In this document: positions 16,552 through 24,748 of the stretch, in pieces
How the letters are laid out: every line of letters begins with the position of its first letter
Numbering within the stretch: the stretch's first letter is position 1
The notes under the pieces: model-generated
Database searches by the model: none
Told to the model about the DNA's origin: nothing
Seen by the model: only the letters and a program-made list of their open reading frames with translations
From: Paucibacter sp963740455
Lineage (GTDB): Bacteria; Pseudomonadota; Gammaproteobacteria; Burkholderiales; Burkholderiaceae_C
Assembly (NCBI GenBank): GCA_963740455.1
Contig: CAVUEF010000006.1
Location: 323,587-387,586, forward strand
Length of the DNA: 64,000 nucleotides
Reading direction: 5' to 3'
Program-made: the position numbers and the translations under genes

Positions 16552-17417
16552 GGGTGTTGCACCCGGTTCTGCAAGGCCTGCCAGACGGGGCTGAGCTGGT
16601 CCGGCAGATCGGGCAGACCGCCCAGATCGATACGGCTCTCGCTGGGTGAATGAAAGTCCGAACCGCGCGAGGCGAACAGCGAGAATTCACGCGCCATATC
16701 AGCGTACTTCAGCGCATCGGCCGCGCTGTGGTTGCCCGTCACGACCTCGACGCCCGCGCCCCCGTGGGCCTTGAACTCGGTGAACAAGGCGTACTCTTCG
16801 GTGGGCGTGAACGCATAGCGCGCCGGGTGGGCGATCACCGCCATGCCGCCCGCCTGTGTGATCCAGCGCACCGCGTCGCCCAGCGCCGCCCAACGGTGCG
16901 GCACATAGCCCGGCTTGCCCTCGACCAGATAGCGTCGGAACACTTCGGAGACGTCGCTGCATACGCCGGCGTCGACCAGGTGGCGCGCGAAGTGGGTGCG
17001 CGAAATCAACTCCGGATTGCCGACATACTTGAGCGCACCCTCGAACGCATGCTTGATGCCCACCTGCGCCAGGCTGTCCGACATTTGCTGCGCGCGCTCG
17101 CTGCGTCCGCCGCGCGTGTCGCGCAGGCCTTCGATCAGATCGGCGTCGGTCGGCTCGAACCCCAGGCCCACGATGTGCACGACGCGCCCGGCAAAGCTGA
17201 CCGAGATTTCGACGCCGCTCAAGTAAGCCAGTCCCAAACCGAGCGCCGCGTCGCGTGCGCGCGCCTGGCCCGCCACCACGTCATGGTCGGTCAGCGCCCA
17301 CAGGTCGACGCCATTCGCCTTGGCTCTGGCGGCGAGCGCTTCGGGCTCGAGCGTTCCATCCGACAAGCAAGAGTGGCAGTGCAAGTCGGCGTTGCGGAAA
17401 ATGCGGGGCGTGTTCAC
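16548..17417 (-). CDS. rnm: PHP-domain phosphoesterase (RNase AM / 3',5'-nucleoside bisphosphate phosphatase type)
   Basis: A 289-residue PHP protein with the metal-binding motifs NADLHCHSCLSDG (residues about 9-21), LTDHD (near 42), GVEIS, AHPARY and SDFHSP near residue 257. It matches the YciV/TrpH group. The E. coli member is a 5'-3' exonuclease that matures rRNA 5' ends and hydrolyses 3',5'-bisphosphonucleotides. The start is GTG at 17417. The recJ stop lies 96 bp upstream on the same strand. Confidence 0.88.
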   Translation of the reverse strand: MNTPRIFRNADLHCHSCLSDGTLEPEALAARAKANGVDLWALTDHDVVAGQARARDAALGLGLAYLSGVEISVSFAGRVVHIVGLGFEPTDADLIEGLRDTRGGRSERAQQMSDSLAQVGIKHAFEGALKYVGNPELISRTHFARHLVDAGVCSDVSEVFRRYLVEGKPGYVPHRWAALGDAVRWITQAGGMAVIAHPARYAFTPTEEYALFTEFKAHGGAGVEVVTGNHSAADALKYADMAREFSLFASRGSDFHSPSESRIDLGGLPDLPDQLSPVWQALQNRVQHP

Positions 17418-17513
17418 AGCCTCGATTGTAGGCAGCGCAGCAAGAGGGACGGTTTGCGTCCACGTTACTGGCCCTGTCGATCGGTGGACCTTAACCCCTG
17501 ACCGAGAAGCAGC

Positions 17514-19235
17514 TCAGCCCAGCATCGCCTCCACTACCATCTGCACGCGCTGTTGGCCCTTGTATTCGTCCAGGCTCAGACGATAGGCGAGCAGGCCGTG
17601 ATCGGGCACCGGTTCGCTGCGGCCGAACCAGATCGCGTCGCGCAAAACGCCGGCCTGGCGCAGGCGCAGCTTCAAATGCTTTTCGCCCACCAGACGCTGC
17701 GAAACAATCTCCACTTTGTCGCAAAAAATCGGTGCCTCGAAAGCCTGGCCCCAGACTTGCGAGTCGAGCAGTTGCACGGTGGCCGCGGTGAACTGCTCGG
17801 GCGCGAGCGGCCCGTCGGTGCGCAGCATGCGCTGCAGGCTGGCGGCGTCCAGCCATTCGCTGGCGACCTTCTGCAAGGCCTGGTCGAAGGTGTCGAAGTC
17901 TCGCTCGGCCACGGTGCAGCCGGCCGCCATCGAATGGCCGCCAAATTTTTTCAGTACCTCGGGGTGGCGTTTGCTCACCAGGTCGAGCGCGTCGCGCAAA
18001 TGAAAGCCGGCAATCGAGCGCCCCGAGCCCTTGAGCAATCCATCGGCGCCGCGCGCGAACACGAAAGTCGGCCGATTCAAGCTGTCTTTCAAGCGCCCGG
18101 CGACGATGCCGACCACGCCCTCGTGAAAGCCGGGGTCGAAGATGCTCAAGGCAGCGGGTGGGTCGCCTGCCGGCATCAAGGCATCCAGCAAGACTTCGGC
18201 CTGCTCGCGCATGCCGGCTTCGATGTCGCGCCGCGCGCGGTTGATCTCGTCGAGTTGTCTGGCCAGTTCCATCGCACGCGCCGGGTCGTCGCTCAGCAGG
18301 CATTCGATGCCGACCGTCATGTCGCTCAAGCGCCCGGCGGCATTGATGCGCGGCCCCAGCGAAAAGCCCATGTCGAAAGCGCTGGCGCGACTCGCATCGC
18401 GCCCGGCCGCTGCGAACAAGGCCGCCACGCCGGGCTGCATGCTGCCCCGGCGCATGCGCTTGAGTCCTTGGGCGACGAGACGGCGGTTGTTGGCGTCGAG
18501 CCGCACCACATCGGCGACGGTGCCCAGCGCCACCAGATCGAGCAAGCTGTCGAGCCGCGGCTGGCCGGCCAAATCGAAACGACCCCGGTTGCGCAATTCG
18601 GAGCGCAGCGCCATCAGCACATAGAACGCCACGCCCACGCCGGCCAGGTTCTTGCTCTCGAAGCCGCAGCCGGGCTGATTCGGGTTCACGATCACCGCGT
18701 CCGGCAGCACGATCTGATCGTTCAGCAGGGCCGGCAGATGATGGTCGGTCACCAGCACCTGCAAGCCGAGCGCACGTGCATGCGCCACACCGTCCAGGCT
18801 CGCAATGCCGTTGTCCACCGTCATCAACACCTTGGGCCGCTGCGCTATGGCCAGATCGACTATTGCCGGGGTCAGGCCGTAACCATGCACGGCGCGGTCG
18901 GGCACCACATAGCCGAGCGTCCCGGGCTTGGCGCCGAGCAGCCGCAAGCCGCGCAAAGCCACGGCGCAGGCGGTGGCGCCGTCGCAGTCGTAGTCGGCGA
19001 CGACGCAGATCGGCTCACCGGCATCGATGGCATCGGCCAGCAGTCGCGCCGCCTCGGGCGCGCCTTTCAGTCCGTCGGGAGACAGCAGGCGGGCGAGGCC
19101 GTCGTCGAGTTCGTCGGCCGAGCGCACGCCGCGCGCGGCGAACAACCTGGCCAGCAGCGGCGGCGTGCCGGCCTGCTCGAGCGCCCACACGGCGCGCGGC
19201 GGAGCGTCGCGAGGCAGGAGCCGAGGTTCGCTCAC
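17514..19235 (-). CDS. recJ: Single-stranded-DNA-specific 5'-3' exonuclease RecJ
   Basis: RecJ degrades single-stranded DNA 5' to 3' in recombination and mismatch repair. The DHH-family motifs are present: VVADYDCDGATACAV (near residue 70), VTDHHLP (near 153), NPNQPGC, and the DHHA1 GGHSMAAGCT motif near residue 430. With GTG at 19235 the protein is 573 residues, the usual RecJ length; that GTG overlaps the upstream stop as GTGA, supporting translational coupling. Confidence 0.95.
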   Translation of the reverse strand: MSEPRLLPRDAPPRAVWALEQAGTPPLLARLFAARGVRSADELDDGLARLLSPDGLKGAPEAARLLADAIDAGEPICVVADYDCDGATACAVALRGLRLLGAKPGTLGYVVPDRAVHGYGLTPAIVDLAIAQRPKVLMTVDNGIASLDGVAHARALGLQVLVTDHHLPALLNDQIVLPDAVIVNPNQPGCGFESKNLAGVGVAFYVLMALRSELRNRGRFDLAGQPRLDSLLDLVALGTVADVVRLDANNRRLVAQGLKRMRRGSMQPGVAALFAAAGRDASRASAFDMGFSLGPRINAAGRLSDMTVGIECLLSDDPARAMELARQLDEINRARRDIEAGMREQAEVLLDALMPAGDPPAALSIFDPGFHEGVVGIVAGRLKDSLNRPTFVFARGADGLLKGSGRSIAGFHLRDALDLVSKRHPEVLKKFGGHSMAAGCTVAERDFDTFDQALQKVASEWLDAASLQRMLRTDGPLAPEQFTAATVQLLDSQVWGQAFEAPIFCDKVEIVSQRLVGEKHLKLRLRQAGVLRDAIWFGRSEPVPDHGLLAYRLSLDEYKGQQRVQMVVEAMLG

Positions 19236-20154
19236 AAGGCCTCCAGCGCGGGCGCTATGGGCTTCGGCGGACTCCACCAACGCCGCCACCAGGGGCGCGG
19301 CTGCAAGCCATAGCTTTGCGCGAAGCGTTCACCGCAAAGCGTCAGACGCACGACCTGACCCTTGGCCACCAACTGCACGAGTTCGTGCACGGGCCCGGCG
19401 TCGAGCGCGCGCCAGGCCTCCAGCCAGGCAGTCCAGTCGCCTGCCAGCAGCGGCGCGCGCAAGCGCCAGTCGACATGCAAGTCGACTGCGGGCCGCAGGG
19501 CTTGGGCTGTGCCGCAGCCACTGATCCAGACCGAGTTGACGGCAAGCTCACCGCGCGCTTCGCGTGCGTCGTTCACGCCGTGGTTGTGCAGCAGCATCTG
19601 CACTTCGTTTTGCAGCGTGCGCAGGCGTCTTGCCTCGGGCATCCACGGATCGACGCCACGGCCCAGCACGCGGTCGAGGCTCGCGCCGGGCAGGCCTTGC
19701 AGCGAGGCATGCGCCACATACCATCGCAGCGGTGCTCCCCAGGCGGCGACCCAGCCTTCAGCGGCGGGAAACAGCTCGGCCAGCGCTGCAAACAGGGCGC
19801 GTGACTCGTCAGCGTCGAGATGCAAGGCGGCGGTGTCGATGGCGCTGACCTGCTCGGCGCCGACGCGCAAGTGCAGCGGCGTCAGCTCGGCCCAGCACAA
19901 GTCGTTCACCGCCACGCCATCGAGCTGCGCATGCTGCGCGGCAAAGGGCAGTGCGCCGTCTGCACCCTGCCAGCCCCACAGCTGCGCCAACGCACGTTCA
20001 TGCGGCGGCGTCAGGCTGTATTCGTCGCTGCCCACCAAGGGCGCATCAAGCCGCAGCAGGCTCAAGCCCTGCCAAGCTCAGGCAAGGCCAGGTCCTTGAC
20101 AATCTGGGCGGCGTTGTCGCCCAGGGCGCTGGCAAACGGAATCAACAGGTGCAT
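19232..20154 (-). CDS. Conserved hypothetical gene upstream of recJ (COG4255-like), with an apparent frameshift
   Basis: The natural start appears to be ATG at 20154 (MHLLIPFASALGDNAAQIV). That frame stops after about 30 codons at LALPELGRA, just where the next frame (from about 20065) continues to 19232 for another 277 residues. One missing base near 20066-20070 would rejoin them to about 308 residues. The conserved stretch LAVNSVWISGCG, about 180 residues into the second frame, recalls proteins sometimes labelled phosphoglycerate mutase in Burkholderiales, but no catalytic mutase motif is visible, so I do not assign that activity. It overlaps recJ by 4 bp. Confidence 0.65.
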
Positions 20155-20279
20155 GACTTCGATTATCGGTCTCGGTAGAGTTCTCATCGGCCCGACAGGG
20201 CCGAATTCCAAGGAAACTGGCGGGCCCCTAAAATTCAGTCGCGGGATTGATGCGTCTGTGCCAATTCAGGAGACGAGTG
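20155..20279. promoter_or_regulatory. Divergent promoter region
   Basis: The region separates the recJ operon from the dienelactone hydrolase gene. A likely -10 (TAAAAT, 20229-20234) faces the hydrolase, in the same cctaaaat context seen before fkpB (30617-30622) and wbpB (44290-44295). No clear -35 is seen. Confidence 0.35.
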
Positions 20280-21152
20280 ATGTTGAAGCAGGATTTGGAC
20301 AGCTTGACCCCGTCGCGCGACTTCAGTCGCCGCGACTTTGTGCGCACTGCCGTCGGTAGCGGCTTTGCCGCCGCCGTGCTGCCGGTGGGCGCGCAAACCA
20401 TCAACACCGACAGCGCCGGGCTCGTGGTCGGTGAAGTCACGATACTGGTGGGCGACTTCAAGATGCCCGCGTACCGGGCCATGCCGGAAGGCAAGAAGAA
20501 CGCGCCGGTGGTGCTGGTCGTGAGCGAGATTTTCGGCGTGCATGAGCATATTGCCGACGTGGCGCGGCGCTTTGCCAAGCTCGGCTATATGGCCATTGCG
20601 CCCGAGCTGTTTGTGCGCCAGGGTGACGCCGGGTCTTATGGCGAGATCGCCAAGCTGATCAGTGAAGTGGTCGACAAGGTGCCCGACGCGCAAGTGATGC
20701 AGGATCTGGACGCCAGCGTCGCCTGGGCCAAGGCGCAGCGCGCAGACACCACGCGGCTCGGCATCACCGGGTTTTGCTGGGGCGGACGCATCGCCTGGCT
20801 GTATTGCGCGCACAACCCCCGTGTGAAGGCCGGCGTAGCCTGGTACGGCCGACTGGTGGGTCAGAGCATGCCGCTCACGCCCAAGCACCCGGTGGATCTG
20901 GTCGCGCAATTGCATGCGCCGGTGCTGGGGCTTTATGGCGCACAGGATCAGGGCATCCCGCTTGACACGGTTGATAAGATGAAAGCGGCGTTGAGCCAGG
21001 GCAGTGCCGCGGCGAAGGCGTCGACGATTCATGTCTATGCCGATGCCGGCCACGCCTTTTACGCCGATTACCGCCCGAGCTATCGCCAGGGTCCGGCCGA
21101 AGACGGCTGGAAGCGCTGCCTGGCCTGGTTCAAGGCGCTGGGGGTCGCCTGA
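20280..21152 (+). CDS. Dienelactone hydrolase family protein with Tat signal
   Basis: A 290-residue exported alpha/beta hydrolase. Near the N-terminus SRRDFVRTAVGSGFAAAV is a twin-arginine signal ending near AQT, so it is exported folded to the periplasm. The nucleophile Cys lies in GFCWGGR (near residue 170), as in carboxymethylenebutenolidase; the Asp is in GAQDQGIP and the His in ADAGHAFYAD. The ATG at 20280 has AGGAGA 7 bases upstream. The substrate is not known; a cyclic ester is plausible from the family. Confidence 0.87.
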   Translation: MLKQDLDSLTPSRDFSRRDFVRTAVGSGFAAAVLPVGAQTINTDSAGLVVGEVTILVGDFKMPAYRAMPEGKKNAPVVLVVSEIFGVHEHIADVARRFAKLGYMAIAPELFVRQGDAGSYGEIAKLISEVVDKVPDAQVMQDLDASVAWAKAQRADTTRLGITGFCWGGRIAWLYCAHNPRVKAGVAWYGRLVGQSMPLTPKHPVDLVAQLHAPVLGLYGAQDQGIPLDTVDKMKAALSQGSAAAKASTIHVYADAGHAFYADYRPSYRQGPAEDGWKRCLAWFKALGVA

Positions 21153-21243
21153 ATTGATTTGATGCCGCAGCGTCCGCGCCGCGGTGGCGCGGTGGGCATC
21201 TGACGGGCATGTCAATGAAACGAATGAGATCGATCGGAATCGA

Positions 21244-22023
21244 ATGACGCTGCTCTACATCGTGATCGCCACCTTCGTCGGAGGCCTGCTGTCGGTGCTG
21301 ATCGCGGCCAGCCTGACGGTGGCCTTGTTGGGCAAGCTGGTGCGCCACCTCGTCAGTCTGTCGGCCGGCGTGCTGTTGTCCACGGCCTTGCTCGAAGTGC
21401 TGCCAGGTGCGTTCGAGGCCCGGAATGCCGATGCGCATCGGCTGTTCCTGACGCTGCTGGGCGGCCTGATGTTTTTCTTCCTGCTAGAGAAGGCCGAGCT
21501 GTATCGGCACAGCCACCACCACGAGGGGGACGACCCGCACCACCATCATCAGCATGGCTTCGACGCCCAACAGGCCGGACGCGGCGGCTGGAGCGTGGTG
21601 GTGGGCGACAGCATCCACAATTTTTGCGACGGCATCATCATCGCCGCTGCGTTTCTGGCCGACACGCATCTGGGTGTGATGACGGCGCTGGCCATCATCG
21701 CGCACGAAATTCCGCAAGAGGTGGGCGACTACATTGTGCTGCTCAACGCCGGATTCAGCCGCCGCAGGGCCTTGTTCTACAACGCGCTCTCAGGCTTGGC
21801 CGCCGTGGTGGGCGGCGTGCTGGGCTTCTACGTGGTGGGCCCGTGGGAAGCGCTGTTTCCCTACTTGCTGGTGGCCGCCAGCAGCAGCTTCATCTATGTG
21901 GCGGTGGCCGACCTGATTCCGCAATTGCAGCGCCGCTTACCGCTGCGCGACACCCTCGCGCAACTGGCCTGGCTGGCGGGCGGCATTGCGCTCGTCGTGT
22001 TCGTCGTGGGCCGCGCACACTGA
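21244..22023 (+). CDS. ZIP-family metal transporter
   Basis: A 259-residue inner-membrane transporter with about eight membrane segments. The hallmark HNFCDGIIIAAAF (metal-binding TM4) and HEIPQEVGDYIVLL (TM5) motifs are present, and a His-rich cytoplasmic loop lies between TM3 and TM4 (HSHHHEGDDPHHHHQHG). ZIP proteins import Zn2+, Fe2+ or Mn2+. ATG at 21244 starts the first membrane helix directly; an upstream in-frame start would add a hydrophilic extension. A 76-bp tandem repeat array begins at its stop codon. Confidence 0.9.
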   Translation: MTLLYIVIATFVGGLLSVLIAASLTVALLGKLVRHLVSLSAGVLLSTALLEVLPGAFEARNADAHRLFLTLLGGLMFFFLLEKAELYRHSHHHEGDDPHHHHQHGFDAQQAGRGGWSVVVGDSIHNFCDGIIIAAAFLADTHLGVMTALAIIAHEIPQEVGDYIVLLNAGFSRRRALFYNALSGLAAVVGGVLGFYVVGPWEALFPYLLVAASSSFIYVAVADLIPQLQRRLPLRDTLAQLAWLAGGIALVVFVVGRAH

Positions 22024-22346
22024 GCCCGCGCACAAGACAGCACCTGCGTGCTGTCGTGTGGCTGGCGAAGGACCAGCCGCCTGCAAGCGGCTGGGCTGAG
22101 CCCGCGCACAAGACAGCACCTGCGTGCTGTCGTGTGGCTGGCGAAGGACCAGCCGCCTGCAAGCGGCTGGGCTGAGCCCGCGCACAAGACAGCACCTGCG
22201 TGCTGTCGTGTGGCTGGCGAAGGACCATCCGCCTACAAGCGGATGGGCTGAGACCGCTTGCTTAGGGAAGCACCAGCACCTGCGTGCTGTCGTGTGGCTG
22301 GCGAAGGACCATCCGCCTGCTTGTCGGCAGGGCTGACGTCGCTTGC
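22021..22346. repeat. 76-bp tandem repeat array with two conserved hairpins per unit
   Basis: Three units of 76 bp (22021-22096, 22097-22172, 22173-22248) are near-identical; a fourth (from 22249) is degenerate and a fifth merges with the end of uspA. Each full unit has hairpin 1 (gacagcac-ctgc-gtgctgtc, 8-bp stem) and hairpin 2 (ccagccgc-ctgcaa-gcggctgg, 8-bp stem). In unit 3 hairpin 2 changes on both sides (ccatccgc/gcggatgg), keeping the pairing. The array fills the space between the convergent ZIP and uspA genes and could act as a bidirectional terminator. Confidence 0.9.
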
Positions 22347-22781
22347 TCAGCGAACCACCAGCACTGGCGTGCTCGTGTGCGTGAGCACCTTCTGGGTTTC
22401 ACTGCCCAGCAGCAAGGCCTCGACGCCGCGCCGGCCATGCGAGGCCATCACGATCAGATCGGCATTCACCAGCTTGGCGTGGTCGATGATGGCCTCCCAG
22501 GCGTGCAGCGACTCGACGGTGTGACCTTCGCAAGCAACGCCCGCGCTTTCGCAGGCTTTGCGTACGTCGGCCACACGGGCGCCGGCAATACGTTCCTGGG
22601 CGTCAAAAAACTCCTGCGGCGGCGTGGGCTGCATTTCCGAGATGGCGCTGTAGGGGAAGGGCTCCTTGATGCTGATGGCAAAGACCTGAGCGCCATGGAC
22701 TTTGGCCAGGGCGATCGCGGTCTGTACCGCCTTGGCAGTGATCTCAGAGCCATCGGTCGGGACAAGAATGCGCTGGAACAT
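22347..22781 (-). CDS. Universal stress protein UspA family
   Basis: A 144-residue single-domain Usp protein. It begins MFQRILVPTDGSEITAKAV, with the usual strand-loop-Asp, and ends with the ATP-binding type motif MASHGRRGVEALLLGSETQKVL (G-2x-G-9x-G-S/T) followed by STPVLVVR. Such proteins bind ATP and accumulate under stress. Its last codons share sequence with units of the tandem repeat array immediately downstream. Confidence 0.93.
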   Translation of the reverse strand: MFQRILVPTDGSEITAKAVQTAIALAKVHGAQVFAISIKEPFPYSAISEMQPTPPQEFFDAQERIAGARVADVRKACESAGVACEGHTVESLHAWEAIIDHAKLVNADLIVMASHGRRGVEALLLGSETQKVLTHTSTPVLVVR

Positions 22782-22895
22782 GATGCTTTCCTCTTGTGAA
22801 TTACCGGCCACGATGGCCACGCTATGCGGATCAGTATGAGGCGCGATGGTCGACGCTGCGTTGCCATGTGTCAAGCGCTGACCTTGTGGTCGGTC

Positions 22896-23786
22896 CTATC
22901 CGCGCGCCACCGGGCGCGCCGGGTCAGCGCACCACTCGCTCCATGAACCCGGATACAGCAGCGAGCCCGTCAGGCCCACATGCTCCATGGCAAGCAGATT
23001 GTGGCAAGCGGTGATGCCCGAGCCGCATTGATGCACCACTTGGTCCGGCGTCGTCGCAGCCAGCAGGGCGCGAAATTCCCGGGCCAGCATTTCGCTTGAT
23101 TTGAAGCGGCCGTCGGCTTGCAGATTGTCCTTGAAGAACCGGTTCACCGCGCCCGGAATATGCCCGGCTTGCGGGTCCAGGGGCTCGACTTCCCCGCGAA
23201 ATCGCTCGGGCGCGCGCGCATCGATCATCAGCTTGCGGTCCATGCCAGACAGCAAGTCCGCCGTATCGATGCTCGGCACGAGGCTCTTCTGCACCGGGTA
23301 GCTGCCGGAGGGGTCGCTGTCGGGGCCAGGTCTTGCTTGCGCGCTGGCGTCGGGTGTGGACGTCAATGCGCCGCGCGCCTGGCTCCAGGCATTCAGGCCG
23401 CCGTCCAGTAAAGCCACTCTGGCGTGACCGATCCAGCGCAACATCCACCACAAGCGCGAGGCATAGACGCCGCCTTGCGCGTCGTAGACCACCACCTGCG
23501 CCTCGGGCGTGATGCCCAGGCGTGCCACGGTGCGCGCGAAGGCCGCGCGCGCGGGCAGCGGGTGACGTCCATTGCGGCCGGTCTTGGCGCCGCTCAGATC
23601 CCGTTCCAGATGCGCATAGACGGCGCCGGGCAGATGGCGTGCCGCAAAAGCGTGTTCACCGACATCGGTGTCGTAGAGGTCGAAGCTGACGTCGACGATG
23701 CTCAGCTTGACGCCACTTGACATGAGCACTTGCAGGCTGTCGGCGTCAATCAAGGTCTGGTAGGAATCGGGGGCGGGATGGGTCAT
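22896..23786 (-). CDS. sseA: Sulfurtransferase (thiosulfate/3-mercaptopyruvate type)
   Basis: A 296-residue protein with two rhodanese domains; the N-terminal one is inactive and the C-terminal one carries the active-site Cys in VHQCGSGITACHNL (near residue 250). The CGSG[IV]TA loop is characteristic of 3-mercaptopyruvate sulfurtransferases, while thiosulfate-specific enzymes usually have CRKG. It transfers sulfur from mercaptopyruvate to acceptors such as cyanide or thioredoxin. The ATG overlaps the stop of the upstream EamA gene by 4 bp. Confidence 0.9.
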   Translation of the reverse strand: MTHPAPDSYQTLIDADSLQVLMSSGVKLSIVDVSFDLYDTDVGEHAFAARHLPGAVYAHLERDLSGAKTGRNGRHPLPARAAFARTVARLGITPEAQVVVYDAQGGVYASRLWWMLRWIGHARVALLDGGLNAWSQARGALTSTPDASAQARPGPDSDPSGSYPVQKSLVPSIDTADLLSGMDRKLMIDARAPERFRGEVEPLDPQAGHIPGAVNRFFKDNLQADGRFKSSEMLAREFRALLAATTPDQVVHQCGSGITACHNLLAMEHVGLTGSLLYPGSWSEWCADPARPVARG

Positions 23787-24676
23787 GATTCGATGATGGA
23801 GTGTGGGTTGTCGACTGGCGCACTGCGACTGCTCAGCCAGGTGGCGGCGAGGCCTGCAACGACGATCAGGCCAATGCCTGTCATGGCCGCTGCAGTGAGC
23901 GCGTCGCCAAACAGCAGCGCGCCATAGACGAATGAAAACACAATTCCGAGGTATTGGAGGCTGGCGATCACGAGGGTTTTACCGGTGCCATAGGCGTGCG
24001 TCATCATCAACTGCGCGGCCGTGGCCAGCAGGCCCACCGCAAGCAGCAGGGCCAAGCCTTTCAGACCGTGCGGGTGGAAACTGCCCGCAGCGACGGCGGT
24101 GAGCGCGCCGGCCGCCACGCCGCCCAGCGAAAAATAGAAGACGATGCGGTATCCCGGTTCACCGGCACGCCCCAGCGCCGTGACCTGCAAATAGGCCAGC
24201 GCCGCCAGCATGCCGGACGCCAGTCCGGCCAGCCCATACCAGAGCTGGTTCTGGTCCAGGGTCGGCTGCAGCACCAGGGCGACGCCGAAGAAGCCCAGCA
24301 GCACGACCGCGACAAGCCGCGCGTCGACGCGTGCGCTGCCCAGCAGCACGCCGCCACCGATCAGGAACAGCGCGATCCAGACCGACGACATGTAGTTGAG
24401 CGTCATCGCCGTGGCGAGCGGCAATTTGCCCAAGGAATAGAACCACAAGGACAGCGCCAGCACGCCCGACAGGCTGCGCCAGAAATGCATGGCCGGCACG
24501 GTGGTGCGCAGGCTTTGCCCGCGCCAGCGTGACAGGCCGAGGAGGATCAGCACACCGATCAGGCTGCGGTACAGCACGATCTCGCCGGCGCCGTAGTACG
24601 CCGAGGCGAGCTTGACGCACACGCCCATCGTGGCGAACAGCAGGCTCGCAAATACCATCAGCAAGGAAGCAGGCAT
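23783..24676 (-). CDS. EamA/DMT-superfamily transporter
   Basis: A 297-residue protein with ten predicted membrane segments in two EamA repeats. It begins directly with a hydrophobic helix (MPASLLMVFASLLFATMG). ATG at 24676 is preferred to a TTG 21 bases upstream. It is a different paralogue from the EamA protein at 15.6-16.5 kb. Coupling to sseA by a 4-bp overlap raises the possibility that it moves a sulfur compound, but this is only a contextual guess. Confidence 0.82.
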   Translation of the reverse strand: MPASLLMVFASLLFATMGVCVKLASAYYGAGEIVLYRSLIGVLILLGLSRWRGQSLRTTVPAMHFWRSLSGVLALSLWFYSLGKLPLATAMTLNYMSSVWIALFLIGGGVLLGSARVDARLVAVVLLGFFGVALVLQPTLDQNQLWYGLAGLASGMLAALAYLQVTALGRAGEPGYRIVFYFSLGGVAAGALTAVAAGSFHPHGLKGLALLLAVGLLATAAQLMMTHAYGTGKTLVIASLQYLGIVFSFVYGALLFGDALTAAAMTGIGLIVVAGLAATWLSSRSAPVDNPHSIIES

Positions 24677-24748
24677 GGGGGCGATTGTGCTCGGCAAAGC
24701 ACCCGCGTGGGTGCGGCCTCGACGCGACGCCCGACCGACGTCGCGCGA

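Noticed and set aside
14942..16690. 582-codon minus-strand frame as one fused protein
   Set aside because: Only the last 208 codons are YrdC-like; the rest is a shadow of the EamA gene in another frame.
17553..19313. Long plus-strand frame opposite recJ
   Set aside because: Antisense shadow of a well-supported RecJ.
22021..22346. Possible CRISPR array
   Set aside because: Units are contiguous 76-bp copies without unique spacers, have no cas genes nearby, and contain large internal hairpins.
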